A DNA stretch of 6,452 nucleotides. Source: PVC group bacterium. GTDB taxonomy: Bacteria > GCA-001730085 > JADFSZ01. This document shows positions 1-6,170 of the stretch, one piece after another. Under the pieces are notes generated by a model. The model was not told where the DNA came from. It saw only the letters and a program-made list of their open reading frames with translations, and made no database searches. A program made the translations under genes and the position numbers. The stretch covers positions 1 through 6,452 of the forward strand of contig JADFSZ010000102.1 in assembly GCA_022560555.1 (NCBI GenBank), in the 5' to 3' direction. Position 1 is the stretch's first letter. Each line of letters begins with the position of its first letter.

Positions 1-1035
1 CTCATCGTAATCAATCATTGAGAGATCAAGTTCCTCAAAATGTTTTTTGGCTTCTTCCACATGATCACGTATACTGATTTTCACTTTAGCATGATCACGA
101 GCGGCTTCAATCGTTGCCGGAGGCATCGTGTTGACAGAGGCCGGCCCGATCAATGGCTCCACATACAGTACATCACTTAAATCAGGGTTTTTTGTGCTTG
201 TGCTGGCCCACAGAACACGCTGAACACCAGCGCCTTTTTCTTTCAGTCCTTTAAAATCAGCTCCCTGGAAAATTTCTTCAAACATATTGTAAGCGACCTT
301 CCCGTTGGCCACAGCTGATTTATAAAGCAAGTTTTCAAAAAATTTCTTTTTATCTTCATCCGTGGCTTTACTGATCTTGTCTTCAAGGAGTTTATCCACA
401 ACTCCATCCAGTCGACTCACAAAAAAACTGGCGACAGACGCAATTTCCGAAACAGATTTATTCTCGCTCAATCTTTTATTCAATCCATGAATATACGCTT
501 GTGTAACTTCACGATATCTTTTGACAGAGAAAATCAATGTCACATTAATATTGATCCCTTCGGCAATCAGAGCTTCGATGGCAGGCAATCCCTCTTTTGT
601 GGCGGGAACTTTGACAAGAAGATTTTTTCGATTCACCAGTGTCCAAAGTTTTTTGCCTTCCTCGATCGTCTTCTCGGTATCATAGGCAAGTAAAGGGCTC
701 ACTTCCAATGAGACAAAACCGTCACGTCCTTCTGTTTTATCATAGATCGGCCGAAAGATATCGGCACAGTCCTGAATATCTTTAATCACCAAACTCTCAT
801 ATATCTCGTCATCCGTCAGGCCGTCTTTGATCAGTTTTTTGATAGACTCGTCATAATCGGGAGAACCGGCAATCGCTTTTTGAAAAATGGTCGGATTTGA
901 AGTCAATCCGGATATGCCGTCTTCATTAATCAGTTTTTTCAACTCTCCGGAATCAATCAGTTTACGGCTGATAAAATCCAACCACACGCTGGTTCCGCAC
1001 TCATACATCTGCTTAAGCGGATTATTCTGATCCAT
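1..1035 (-). CDS. tal: Transaldolase, long Tal/TalPgi-like type (3' end off window)
   Basis: Transaldolase moves a dihydroxyacetone unit between sedoheptulose 7-phosphate and glyceraldehyde 3-phosphate in the cytosolic non-oxidative pentose phosphate pathway. I translated 345 codons from an ATG at 1035 with no stop before the window edge. The N-terminus carries YECGTSVWLDFISR (residues 11-24). The family signature GLTSNPTIF lies at 43-51, and the Schiff-base lysine is K142 in LLVKVPAT. QRVLWASTSTKNP (272-284) and YVEPLIGPASVNTMP (291-305) are further conserved blocks. These match the roughly 370-residue class known from actinobacteria and from the Tal half of Tal-Pgi fusions, not the short TalB or TalC types. 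A Shine-Dalgarno GAAGGG sits seven A-rich bases before the ATG. The gene follows tkt by 25 bases, so the two are almost certainly co-transcribed. The last visible residues resemble the family's C-terminal helix, so a single-domain enzyme would end soon after; a fused glucose-6-phosphate isomerase domain cannot be excluded. Confidence 0.95.
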   Translation of the reverse strand, partial: MDQNNPLKQMYECGTSVWLDFISRKLIDSGELKKLINEDGISGLTSNPTIFQKAIAGSPDYDESIKKLIKDGLTDDEIYESLVIKDIQDCADIFRPIYDKTEGRDGFVSLEVSPLLAYDTEKTIEEGKKLWTLVNRKNLLVKVPATKEGLPAIEALIAEGININVTLIFSVKRYREVTQAYIHGLNKRLSENKSVSEIASVASFFVSRLDGVVDKLLEDKISKATDEDKKKFFENLLYKSAVANGKVAYNMFEEIFQGADFKGLKEKGAGVQRVLWASTSTKNPDLSDVLYVEPLIGPASVNTMPPATIEAARDHAKVKISIRDHVEEAKKHFEELDLSMIDYDE

Positions 1036-1060
1036 TTTTTTCCCTTCTTTTAAATGCACA

Positions 1061-3091
1061 CTATAGACGAACTGATTTTTGTAATAAAATTTTAGTTTTT
1101 TTAACAATATTGTCAACCGTAAATCCAAATTTTTGAAAAAGATCCTTGGCCGGCGCGCTCGCACCAAATCGCTCCATCCCGATGACATCTCCCTCAAGAC
1201 CAATATAATCCCTCCAACCCTGAGGCACCCCGGCTTCGATCACGAGATGTTTAGAGCTCCCCAACACAGAGGCCCGATAACTGTCTGTTTGCTGATTAAA
1301 TAGCTCCCACGAAGGGAAACTTACAACACGAGTCGAAATATTCTCTTTCTCTAATTGTACCGCAGCATCCAAAGCTAAAGTCACTTCAGATCCGCTGGCC
1401 ATTAAAACAATATCGGCTTCATTTGAGGATGATTCTTTCTTAAGGATATAAGCTCCCTTCAGCAGACCTTCTGCCGAGGCATATTTTTCGCGATCTATAA
1501 TAGGAATTTTGTGACGTGTTAAAATCAGAGTTGTCGGACCATCTGTTCTTTCTAACGCGGCCTGCCACGCCCAAGACACTTCATTCGCATCCGCGGGCCG
1601 AATCACGTTTAAAAAAGGAATCGCTCTTAGGGAAGCCAAATGTTCAATCGGCTGATGTGTCGGTCCGTCTTCTCCAAGCCCGATCGAATCATGCGTAAAG
1701 ACAAAAATCGAAGGAATCCGCATCAAAGCGGACAGGCGAATCGAAGGGCGCATATAATCCGAAAAGATTAAAAAAGTCCCGCTATAAATCAGGACTCCTT
1801 TGTGAAGAGTCACACCGTTGATGATCCCGCCCATCGCGTGCTCACGGACACCAAAATAAATATTGCGGCCCGCAGGCGTTGCTTGACTAAAAATATCCTT
1901 CCCTTTCAATTCCGTATTGTTCGATCCCGTTAAATCGGCAGATCCACCGATCAAATTCGGCAACACATCAGCCAGGGCATTAAGGACTTTGCCGGACGCG
2001 CTCCTTGTCGCCATGGCTCCGTCCGACGAAACAAATTTTGGAATAACACTCGCCCAGTTTTCCGGAAGCTTGTGATCAATGGAAGATAATAACTCTTCGG
2101 CCTCTTTGAGGTATTTTTTCCGATAAATATCCCACGTTTTGTTCCATTCTTCTTCCTGCCGATTTCCCTCATCAACCGCCTTACGAAATAGCTTAAGCAC
2201 ATCATCCGCGACATAAAATTCTTTATCGATCGGCCAGCCCAATGCCTCTTTCGTTAATCGAACTTCATCGGCTCCAAGCGGAGCCCCATGGCTCAACTCA
2301 GAATCTTGTTTATTCGGACTCCCGTACCCAATAGATGTCCGCAAAATAATGAGAGATGGTTTGAGAGTTTCCTTCTTCGCGATTTGGACGGCTTTACGGA
2401 TGCCATCCAGATCATGGTTAGCATCGATAACAACATTTACATGCCATCCATACGCTTCAAAACGTTTGGCAACATCTTCTTTCATCGACAAGTCTGTCGA
2501 TCCGTCTATCGTTATCTTGTTCGCATCATAAAAATAAATCAGTTTCCCCAAGCCCCATTGGCCTGCAAGAGACGCCGCTTCAGATGACACTCCCTCCATC
2601 ATATCCCCATCACTCACAACCGCGTAGGTATAATGGTCTATAATCGCAGCATCAGGTCTATTGTATCGTGCGGCCAAATAACGCTCTGCCACGGCCATTC
2701 CGACACCATTGGCAAATCCCTGGCCCAAAGGGCCCGTAGTCGTTTCAACACCCTGTGTGCGACCATGCTCCGGATGGCCCGGCGTAAGGCTATCTAACTG
2801 ACGAAAATTTTTGATATCTTCTAAACTCACATCATATCCCGTCAAAAACAGAAGGGAATAAAGCCACATCGAGGCATGACCGGCTGACAGGATAAAGCGA
2901 TCCCGGTTCATCCACTGCGGATTTTTCGGATTATGCTTGAGGACCTCCCTCCACAGCACATATCCAAGCGGCGCTAATCCCATCGGGGCTCCCGGATGTC
3001 CTGAGGCCGCACGCTCAACCGCGTCCATAGAAAGTGTTCGGATCGTATTTATGGCTTGAATATCAAGACCGGTAAGTTTATGGCCCGACAT
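1061..3091 (-). CDS. tkt: Transketolase
   Basis: Thiamine diphosphate (ThDP)-dependent transketolase transfers two-carbon ketol units between pentose, sedoheptulose, fructose and erythrose phosphates in the non-oxidative pentose phosphate pathway. At 676 residues it is full length. Visible landmarks: the substrate-binding histidine H32 in [11 protein letters not shown]72 in AGHASMW, GPLGQG at 120-125, and the ThDP/metal motif SDGDMMEG (160-167) ending at N191 in YDANKIT. H268 is in [16 protein letters not shown] is at 382-391, and the catalytic glutamate E417 is in [12 protein letters not shown]467-D468 are in [17 protein letters not shown], the phosphate-binding R526 is in LTRHKIP, and the C-terminal domain contains [11 protein letters not shown]. 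No expected residue is missing. The ATG at 3091 is preceded by GAAAGGA at five-base spacing. It is the first gene of an operon with tal, under the TATAAT promoter upstream. Identity is certain; paralogue naming (tktA or tktB) is not possible. Confidence 0.98.
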   Translation of the reverse strand: MSGHKLTGLDIQAINTIRTLSMDAVERAASGHPGAPMGLAPLGYVLWREVLKHNPKNPQWMNRDRFILSAGHASMWLYSLLFLTGYDVSLEDIKNFRQLDSLTPGHPEHGRTQGVETTTGPLGQGFANGVGMAVAERYLAARYNRPDAAIIDHYTYAVVSDGDMMEGVSSEAASLAGQWGLGKLIYFYDANKITIDGSTDLSMKEDVAKRFEAYGWHVNVVIDANHDLDGIRKAVQIAKKETLKPSLIILRTSIGYGSPNKQDSELSHGAPLGADEVRLTKEALGWPIDKEFYVADDVLKLFRKAVDEGNRQEEEWNKTWDIYRKKYLKEAEELLSSIDHKLPENWASVIPKFVSSDGAMATRSASGKVLNALADVLPNLIGGSADLTGSNNTELKGKDIFSQATPAGRNIYFGVREHAMGGIINGVTLHKGVLIYSGTFLIFSDYMRPSIRLSALMRIPSIFVFTHDSIGLGEDGPTHQPIEHLASLRAIPFLNVIRPADANEVSWAWQAALERTDGPTTLILTRHKIPIIDREKYASAEGLLKGAYILKKESSSNEADIVLMASGSEVTLALDAAVQLEKENISTRVVSFPSWELFNQQTDSYRASVLGSSKHLVIEAGVPQGWRDYIGLEGDVIGMERFGASAPAKDLFQKFGFTVDNIVKKTKILLQKSVRL

Positions 3092-3151
3092 AAAGATCCT
3101 TTCGCTGTTTTCCCCGACTGAAACAAATGTTCATTTCTCAATAACGCCCAC

Positions 3152-3179
3152 ATTATATAGCCTTGAATATAAATTACAA
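3152..3179 (-). promoter_or_regulatory. Candidate sigma70 promoter of the tkt-tal operon
   Basis: Read on the minus strand, a perfect -10 TATAAT (complement of 3152-3157) is preceded at 16 bases by TTGTAA (complement of 3174-3179, four of six matches to the -35 consensus). The start of transcription would fall near 3145, giving a leader of about 54 bases before the tkt ATG. The -35 box is overlapped by the palindrome at 3178-3195. Confidence 0.6.
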
Positions 3180-3195
3180 AAAGAATATTCTTTTT
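3178..3195. promoter_or_regulatory. 18-base perfect palindrome, candidate operator between divergent genes
   Basis: AAAAAGAATATTCTTTTT is identical to its own reverse complement over all 18 bases. It overlaps the outer edge of the likely tkt -35 box and lies about 70 bases upstream of the plus-strand -35 box. A symmetrical site in this place is typical of a dimeric repressor or activator. The arms are A/T-rich, so chance symmetry or a role in DNA bending is possible, and no known regulator's consensus is recognised. Confidence 0.4.
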
Positions 3196-3262
3196 ATTTC
3201 TCCCTTTTTTAGAAAATTCTCTGCCGGATGAATTTGACCAAAAGACAGCAAAATAAGTTATC

Positions 3263-3292
3263 TTGACAAAACCACCCCTCTAAGCCTACAAT
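3263..3292 (+). promoter_or_regulatory. Sigma70-like promoter of the EIIA gene
   Basis: A perfect -35 TTGACA at 3263-3268 is followed after 18 bases by TACAAT at 3287-3292, five of six matches to the -10 consensus. Transcription would begin near 3299, giving a leader of about 50 bases before the ATG at 3351. It diverges from the tkt promoter. Confidence 0.65.
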
Positions 3293-3350
3293 CCTATGCT
3301 TTCCTAATTTTGATTTTATCCCCACAGACGTTAGGGAAGGGATTTATTTT

Positions 3351-3803
3351 ATGCTTAAAGATATCCTCAAGAGAGAATTCATACGGCTTGATCTTTCCGG
3401 CTCAAGCAAAGATGAAGTTATTAAAGAGCTTACAAATATTTTTGCTGATGCCGGCCTGGTTGAAAACGCCGAAGCGGTCTTCAAAGCCGTTATAACCCGG
3501 GAAAACACCATGACAACCGCTCTTGGCAAAAACGTTGCCCTCCCTCACGCAAAAACCAGTGAGGTCAAACAAATTCAAATGGTAATCGGCGTACATCCGG
3601 AGGGAGTTGAATTCGATGCTCCGGATCATCAACCGGTGCATTTACTTTTTGCTGTTCTATCGCCCCCGCATATCAGCGGCCCTCATATCCAATGCCTGGC
3701 AGAGATAGCACGTCTCATCGAAAACACGGACGTGAAACAAAATATTCTCAAAGCACAATCAGCCGATAAAATTATTAATATCATAAAAAATTCGACCATT
3801 TAA
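3351..3803 (+). CDS. PTS EIIA type-2 domain protein (fructose/nitrogen class, PtsN-like)
   Basis: A single-domain EIIA of the fructose/mannitol/Ntr superfamily, cytosolic, 150 residues. This is the usual length of PtsN (EIIA-Ntr), a regulatory protein phosphorylated on histidine by NPr or HPr rather than a sugar carrier. The signature is clear: RENTMTTALGKNVALPHAKT at 50-69 with the phosphoryl-accepting histidine at H66. The LLFAVLSP strand (93-100) and the helix HIQCLAEIARLI (111-122) complete the fold. No EIIB, EIIC or HPr domain is attached or encoded nearby, which favours a regulatory role. The start is supported by GGGAAGGG at 3334-3341 and the TTGACA/TACAAT promoter. Unlike classic ptsN it is not beside rpoN, hpf or hprK; its neighbours are divergent tkt-tal and a PFK-like gene, hinting at control of sugar-phosphate metabolism (inference). 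A standalone EIIA-Fru cannot be excluded, so I give no symbol. Confidence 0.9.
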   Translation: MLKDILKREFIRLDLSGSSKDEVIKELTNIFADAGLVENAEAVFKAVITRENTMTTALGKNVALPHAKTSEVKQIQMVIGVHPEGVEFDAPDHQPVHLLFAVLSPPHISGPHIQCLAEIARLIENTDVKQNILKAQSADKIINIIKNSTI

Positions 3804-3870
3804 TCCATCATCAAAGTCATAAAAATATTATGAGGCCCGATAGGATTTCAACGCACTTCTATTTTTCGAC

Positions 3871-3876
3871 TATGTT
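3871..3876 (+). promoter_or_regulatory. Possible -10 box placing transcription start at the PFK-like start codon
   Basis: TATGTT at 3871-3876 matches four of six positions of the -10 consensus and ends seven bases before the ATG at 3883, so a transcript from it would be leaderless. The -35 region is poor (TTCAAC at 3847-3852, 18 bases upstream). Read-through from the EIIA promoter is an equally good explanation, because no terminator is seen in 3804-3882. Confidence 0.25.
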
Positions 3877-3882
3877 ATCCCT

Positions 3883-4971
3883 ATGATCAATCAATGCTCG
3901 AATATTAAAGAGGTTCAGGACTTCTACCAGTATATGGACGTACTTCTCGTGCAAGACGGCGGATGCGCGCCCGGGTACAATCCCGTTACGGCATTTCTTG
4001 TCAATGACCTCGAAAAAAACAAGCGTTCGTGTTTCATCGCGTATGAGGGTTTTAAATCTCTCGTTTCAGGAAAAATCGTGGATTTTCGCAGGTTGGCTTA
4101 CGATAAAAATCTGTTTCATTCACTTGAGCATATTCCTGGCGTGATCAACGCGGCCCCACTGTCCGAAGATCGCGGCGCATCATTTCGGACTGAACGTTAC
4201 AGAGAATTTTTGAAAGACGATCGCCAAAAAGAAGCCGCGTCTCATATTCATAAGCGCGGTGTTAAGGCCTTGATTACGATCGGCGGGAACGGAACGTTCG
4301 CCGGAACAAAGGACCTCTGCAGATTTTTGGATAAGTCGATTCAAGTTTTTTTTATCCCTGTTACGATTGATAGCGACGTCTCGCATACAGAATGTATCGG
4401 TCAACACACGGGCGTTGAATGCGGAGCAGAAAAAATCCGGTGTTATATGGCGGATGCGCGCACCCACAAGCGGATCTATATTGTCGAGATGATGGGAGCC
4501 CGCGGCGGTTTTCATGCTCTTCATTCGTGCCTAGGCGCGAGAGCGCACCTAGCCGTTCTGCCGGGAACAGAGCTTGATATCCGAAAAGCGGCCCAAGCAC
4601 TTGCTCATAAGGAAGAAGCCGTTATTGTCGTGGCTGAGGGCTATAAAGAAAAGGAACGTATTCGGGATGGATTTGAGGGTAATGCCGCGCTGTATTTTTG
4701 CCAGGAACTGCTTTCGACAAATATCTCTCTAAATAAACGTATTGTTTGCGAGGCTTTCGCGCGAGATATCCGCGGGGCCGCGCCGAACAATATTGACATC
4801 ACGCTTTGTCAGCAAATGGCTCACAACACGACTCAATATCTAGTTGACGGAAAATCCCGCCTGATGTCCTCGGTGTCTTCCGGCCATTCAAAGGAAATTC
4901 CCTTTGATGTTATTACAACGGAAAATCATATCCATCACGAATTTTATAAGATATCCAACCGTCTTTATTAA
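3883..4971 (+). CDS. Divergent phosphofructokinase-family protein
   Basis: PFK-A superfamily protein, expected to phosphorylate fructose 6-phosphate or a similar sugar phosphate at C1 in the cytosol. Its 362 residues compare with about 320-360 for single-domain PFKs. In order: GGCAPGYN (26-33), the phosphate-loop motif normally GGxxPGxN; an arginine equivalent to E. coli R72 (R105); IGGNGT (133-138) in place of IGGDGS; PVTIDSD (159-165), with the catalytic base equivalent D163 kept; R197 in HKRIYIVEMMG; E252 in VVAEG; R286; and RGAAP (297-301) where RGGSP is usual. Departures are Asn for the Mg-binding Asp103 (N136), Val for the Gly/Lys that separates ATP from PPi enzymes (V160), Ala for Arg171 (A206), and no His at the 249 position, with a two-residue insertion before it. 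The phosphoryl donor therefore cannot be assigned. The ATG at 3883 lacks a ribosome binding site. The in-frame ATG at 3934 (345 residues) leaves eight residues before GG, as in E. coli PfkA, but its nearest AGGA is 13 bases away. Confidence 0.85.
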   Translation: MINQCSNIKEVQDFYQYMDVLLVQDGGCAPGYNPVTAFLVNDLEKNKRSCFIAYEGFKSLVSGKIVDFRRLAYDKNLFHSLEHIPGVINAAPLSEDRGASFRTERYREFLKDDRQKEAASHIHKRGVKALITIGGNGTFAGTKDLCRFLDKSIQVFFIPVTIDSDVSHTECIGQHTGVECGAEKIRCYMADARTHKRIYIVEMMGARGGFHALHSCLGARAHLAVLPGTELDIRKAAQALAHKEEAVIVVAEGYKEKERIRDGFEGNAALYFCQELLSTNISLNKRIVCEAFARDIRGAAPNNIDITLCQQMAHNTTQYLVDGKSRLMSSVSSGHSKEIPFDVITTENHIHHEFYKISNRLY

Positions 4972-5099
4972 ACCACGCGTTCTGACAAATGAGGGGTTCC
5001 CCGGATAAGAATGTAGGGATCATTCTTATCCGGAGTTTTGGGGTCTTGTTGACAAAACTGATGTATAAAAAAAGTATCATTATCTCTTTAACATAGTGC
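4972..5099. other. Intergenic region between convergent genes
   Basis: These 128 bases hold the 13-bp hairpin at 5001-5033. They also hold a TTGACA at 5049-5054 whose nearest -10-like box, TATCAT at 5075-5080, is 20 bases away, which is too far for a convincing promoter. No further gene is seen. Confidence 0.5.
5001..5040 (+). terminator. Strong hairpin, likely terminator of the PFK-like gene
   Basis: CCGGATAAGAATG (5001-5013) and CATTCTTATCCGG (5021-5033) pair perfectly over 13 bases around a seven-base loop. The tail is AGTTTTGGGG, so the T run is short and offset by two bases. It lies 30 bases after the PFK-like stop. On the minus strand the tail lacks a T run, but the same stem could help end the transcript of the convergent 5100-5294 gene. 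Confidence 0.6.
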
Positions 5100-5294
5100 T
5101 CACGGCATGAGATCTTTGTCGACATCCGAATATATTCGAGCAGTTTTGGCGTTGTATTTTTCTTGCGAAGTCTCCGCAACCTGCCCTAAGAAAACTAAGC
5201 ATAAAACAAACGGCAAGATTAAAGCGAGACTCAAAATCATTCTTGCTCCGAAGATGCCAGTTGATTCACTATTCCTACACAAACTTATTCTCAT
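5100..5294 (-). CDS. Small single-span membrane protein, possibly TadE/TadG-like N-terminal segment
   Basis: A 64-residue protein with a basic N-terminus (R2, R7, R18), one hydrophobic segment at about 19-38 (MILSLALILPFVLCLVFLGQ), and a polar tail of about 25 residues ending in DVDKDLMP. The pattern of a short positive leader, a helix containing LP, then a charged helix rich in Gln, Lys, Asn and Ala resembles the anchor of TadE/TadG-like Flp pilus proteins, which are normally much longer. A lone signal-anchor peptide is equally possible. The ATG at 5294 has GAGGA six bases upstream. A second in-frame ATG at 5240 also has GGAG five bases upstream and would give a 46-residue form with a typical signal peptide. 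A start codon with a good ribosome binding site and membrane-protein composition favour this strand over the overlapping 80-codon frame on the plus strand. Function is unknown; it may be a remnant of a longer gene. Confidence 0.5.
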   Translation of the reverse strand: MRISLCRNSESTGIFGARMILSLALILPFVLCLVFLGQVAETSQEKYNAKTARIYSDVDKDLMP

Positions 5295-5400
5295 TTCTAT
5301 TCCTCATAATTTGATTCAACGACAATTTATCTCAATCCTACACATATAGAGCCACTTTCCATGATAAATATAACAAAAATTTTGAATTTATTTAATAGAA

Positions 5401-5420
5401 TTGCATAATTGATGATGCAA
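5401..5420. repeat. Inverted repeat, 9-base arms with one mismatch
   Basis: TTGCATAATTGATGATGCAA has arms 5401-5409 and 5412-5420 that match at eight of nine positions around a two-base centre. It resembles a dimeric regulator site but no regulator family is recognised. It lies about 110 bases upstream of the 5294 start. Confidence 0.4.
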
Positions 5421-5455
5421 GTACTATAGTATAAATATATTATAGACAAGTAGAT

Positions 5456-5477
5456 TATTATAAGTATATTATAAGTA
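5456..5477. repeat. 11-base perfect tandem duplication
   Basis: TATTATAAGTA occurs twice back to back (5456-5466 and 5467-5477). The period is close to one helical turn, so the two copies would present the same DNA face. A diverged related stretch (TATATTATA) lies just upstream around 5436-5444. Confidence 0.7.
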
Positions 5478-5601
5478 ATTTTAATAGTATTAATGTTTTA
5501 CGTATTATAAATATTAAAGGAATTCCCGAAGAGAAGAACGGCTGGAAATGAAAACTATTTCGCGGAGTATTGTATTTGATATCTTCAATAGCGAGTTTGG
5601 T

Positions 5602-5631
5602 AAAAAGGCCCAATCCTCCTATGAGGAGCCT
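5602..5631 (-). terminator. Probable intrinsic terminator overlapping the stop of the membrane protein gene
   Basis: On the minus strand AGGCTC (complement of 5626-5631) can pair with GGGCCT (complement of 5606-5611) with one G-U pair, followed directly by a T run. The stem encloses the TAG stop of the upstream gene. An alternative inner stem CTCCT/AGGAG competes, so folding is uncertain. Confidence 0.45.
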
Positions 5632-6092
5632 GTTGTCACAAATTGCTCACGGGTCGAGTTTTTCTTGAAGTGCCATATCACAAGAGAAAAACCCGCAATA
5701 AAAGGCGCAATCGTTAACAAAGAAATCACAATAATGGCAATCGCGGGAACTTCAATCCCGGTTGGTGTCGGATTTTTAAGAGCTCCGCTCAGTCCGCCGT
5801 ACAATCCATTTGGTATCGCGACAATCGCGGCCCAAGTGATCAGCTTTCTGGCCCACTCCTTCAGGCATAAAACACCAACTCCGGATACCAAAAAAGAAAG
5901 CGCGCAACCAAAAGCAATGAAAGAAGAAAGAATATCCAAACCACTGATTTGTAAATTGACAGACGCAAACTGCGGATCATTTTTTAAAACCCAAAGACCT
6001 ATGGCGCCAATCACAGTCAGCCAGAGCGCGATAAACCCATAAATAATTGAAATCACCCCAAATGTAGTTGTTCCACCCGATCTTTTTGCCAT
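5619..6092 (-). CDS. Four-helix integral membrane protein, function unknown
   Basis: A 157-residue hydrophobic protein with likely membrane helices at about 11-36, 54-77, 83-105 and 115-141. It has a short basic N-terminus (MAKR) and a polar, basic C-terminal tail (HFKKNSTREQ). The turn between helices 2 and 3, CLKEWARKL (76-84), is a pattern I have seen in small multi-span proteins of uncharacterised DUF families; it places this loop on the cytoplasmic side by the positive-inside rule, with both termini also inside. No catalytic or transport motif is visible. I chose the ATG at 6092 because GAAAGGGG lies seven bases before it; a GTG at 6113 would add seven residues but has a weaker context. 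The overlapping 164-codon frame on the plus strand is a shadow. The gene follows the PilZ gene by 78 bases, with its own probable promoter in that gap. Confidence 0.8.
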   Translation of the reverse strand: MAKRSGGTTTFGVISIIYGFIALWLTVIGAIGLWVLKNDPQFASVNLQISGLDILSSFIAFGCALSFLVSGVGVLCLKEWARKLITWAAIVAIPNGLYGGLSGALKNPTPTGIEVPAIAIIVISLLTIAPFIAGFSLVIWHFKKNSTREQFVTTGSS

Positions 6093-6130
6093 AATGCAGC
6101 CCCTTTCACGCACGTTTTGTGTTCAATACT

Positions 6131-6158
6131 ATTAGCATATCCTACTAAGACAAGTCAA
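6131..6158 (-). promoter_or_regulatory. Candidate promoter of the four-helix membrane protein gene
   Basis: Read on the minus strand, TTGACT (complement of 6153-6158, five of six matches) is followed after 16 bases by GCTAAT (complement of 6131-6136, four of six). A start near 6124 would give a leader of about 30 bases. Co-transcription from the PilZ gene is also possible, since no terminator with a T run is seen after it. Confidence 0.4.
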
Positions 6159-6170
6159 GTAGACCAATTC

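Larger units (their letters stand above)
5295..5618. other. AT-rich intergenic island with repeats, no convincing gene
   Basis: Between two minus-strand genes lie 324 bases without a supported gene. From about 5340 to 5520 the composition is strongly A/T (roughly four bases in five by eye), far above the surrounding genes. The stretch contains an inverted repeat (5401-5420), the palindrome TACTATAGTA, an 11-base tandem duplication (5456-5477) and several ATTATA/TATAAT-like hexamers on both strands. No -35/-10 pair for the 5294 gene stands out. At about 5520 composition returns abruptly to the local average. Confidence 0.6.

Noticed and set aside
1516-2587. Several frames of 60-99 codons overlapping the transketolase gene on both strands
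   Set aside because: All lie inside a full-length, motif-complete transketolase and have no independent support.
3817-3833. Hairpin TCATAA-loop-TTATGA between the EIIA and PFK-like genes
   Set aside because: Only six A/U-rich pairs and no T run after it; unlikely to terminate transcription.
5049-5080. TTGACA followed by TATCAT on the plus strand after the PFK-like gene
   Set aside because: The spacing of 20 bases is too long, and no plus-strand gene follows.
5107-5349. An 80-codon plus-strand frame over the small membrane protein
   Set aside because: No ribosome binding site at its start and a product without domain character; the minus-strand reading is better supported.
5516-5618. In-frame extension of about 34 codons beyond the TAG of the membrane protein gene
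   Set aside because: Considered as TAG read-through or a recent nonsense mutation. The encoded tail has no recognisable character and a likely terminator hairpin spans the stop, so the TAG is taken as the genuine end.
5548-6042. A 164-codon open frame on the plus strand opposite the membrane protein gene
   Set aside because: Its product has no recognisable fold. The minus strand encodes a well-formed four-helix membrane protein with ribosome binding site, promoter and terminator, so this is an antisense shadow.
6144-6166. CTACT/AGTAG inverted repeat after the PilZ stop on the minus strand
   Set aside because: Five-base stem with an 11-base loop and no T run; it more likely just overlaps the downstream promoter.
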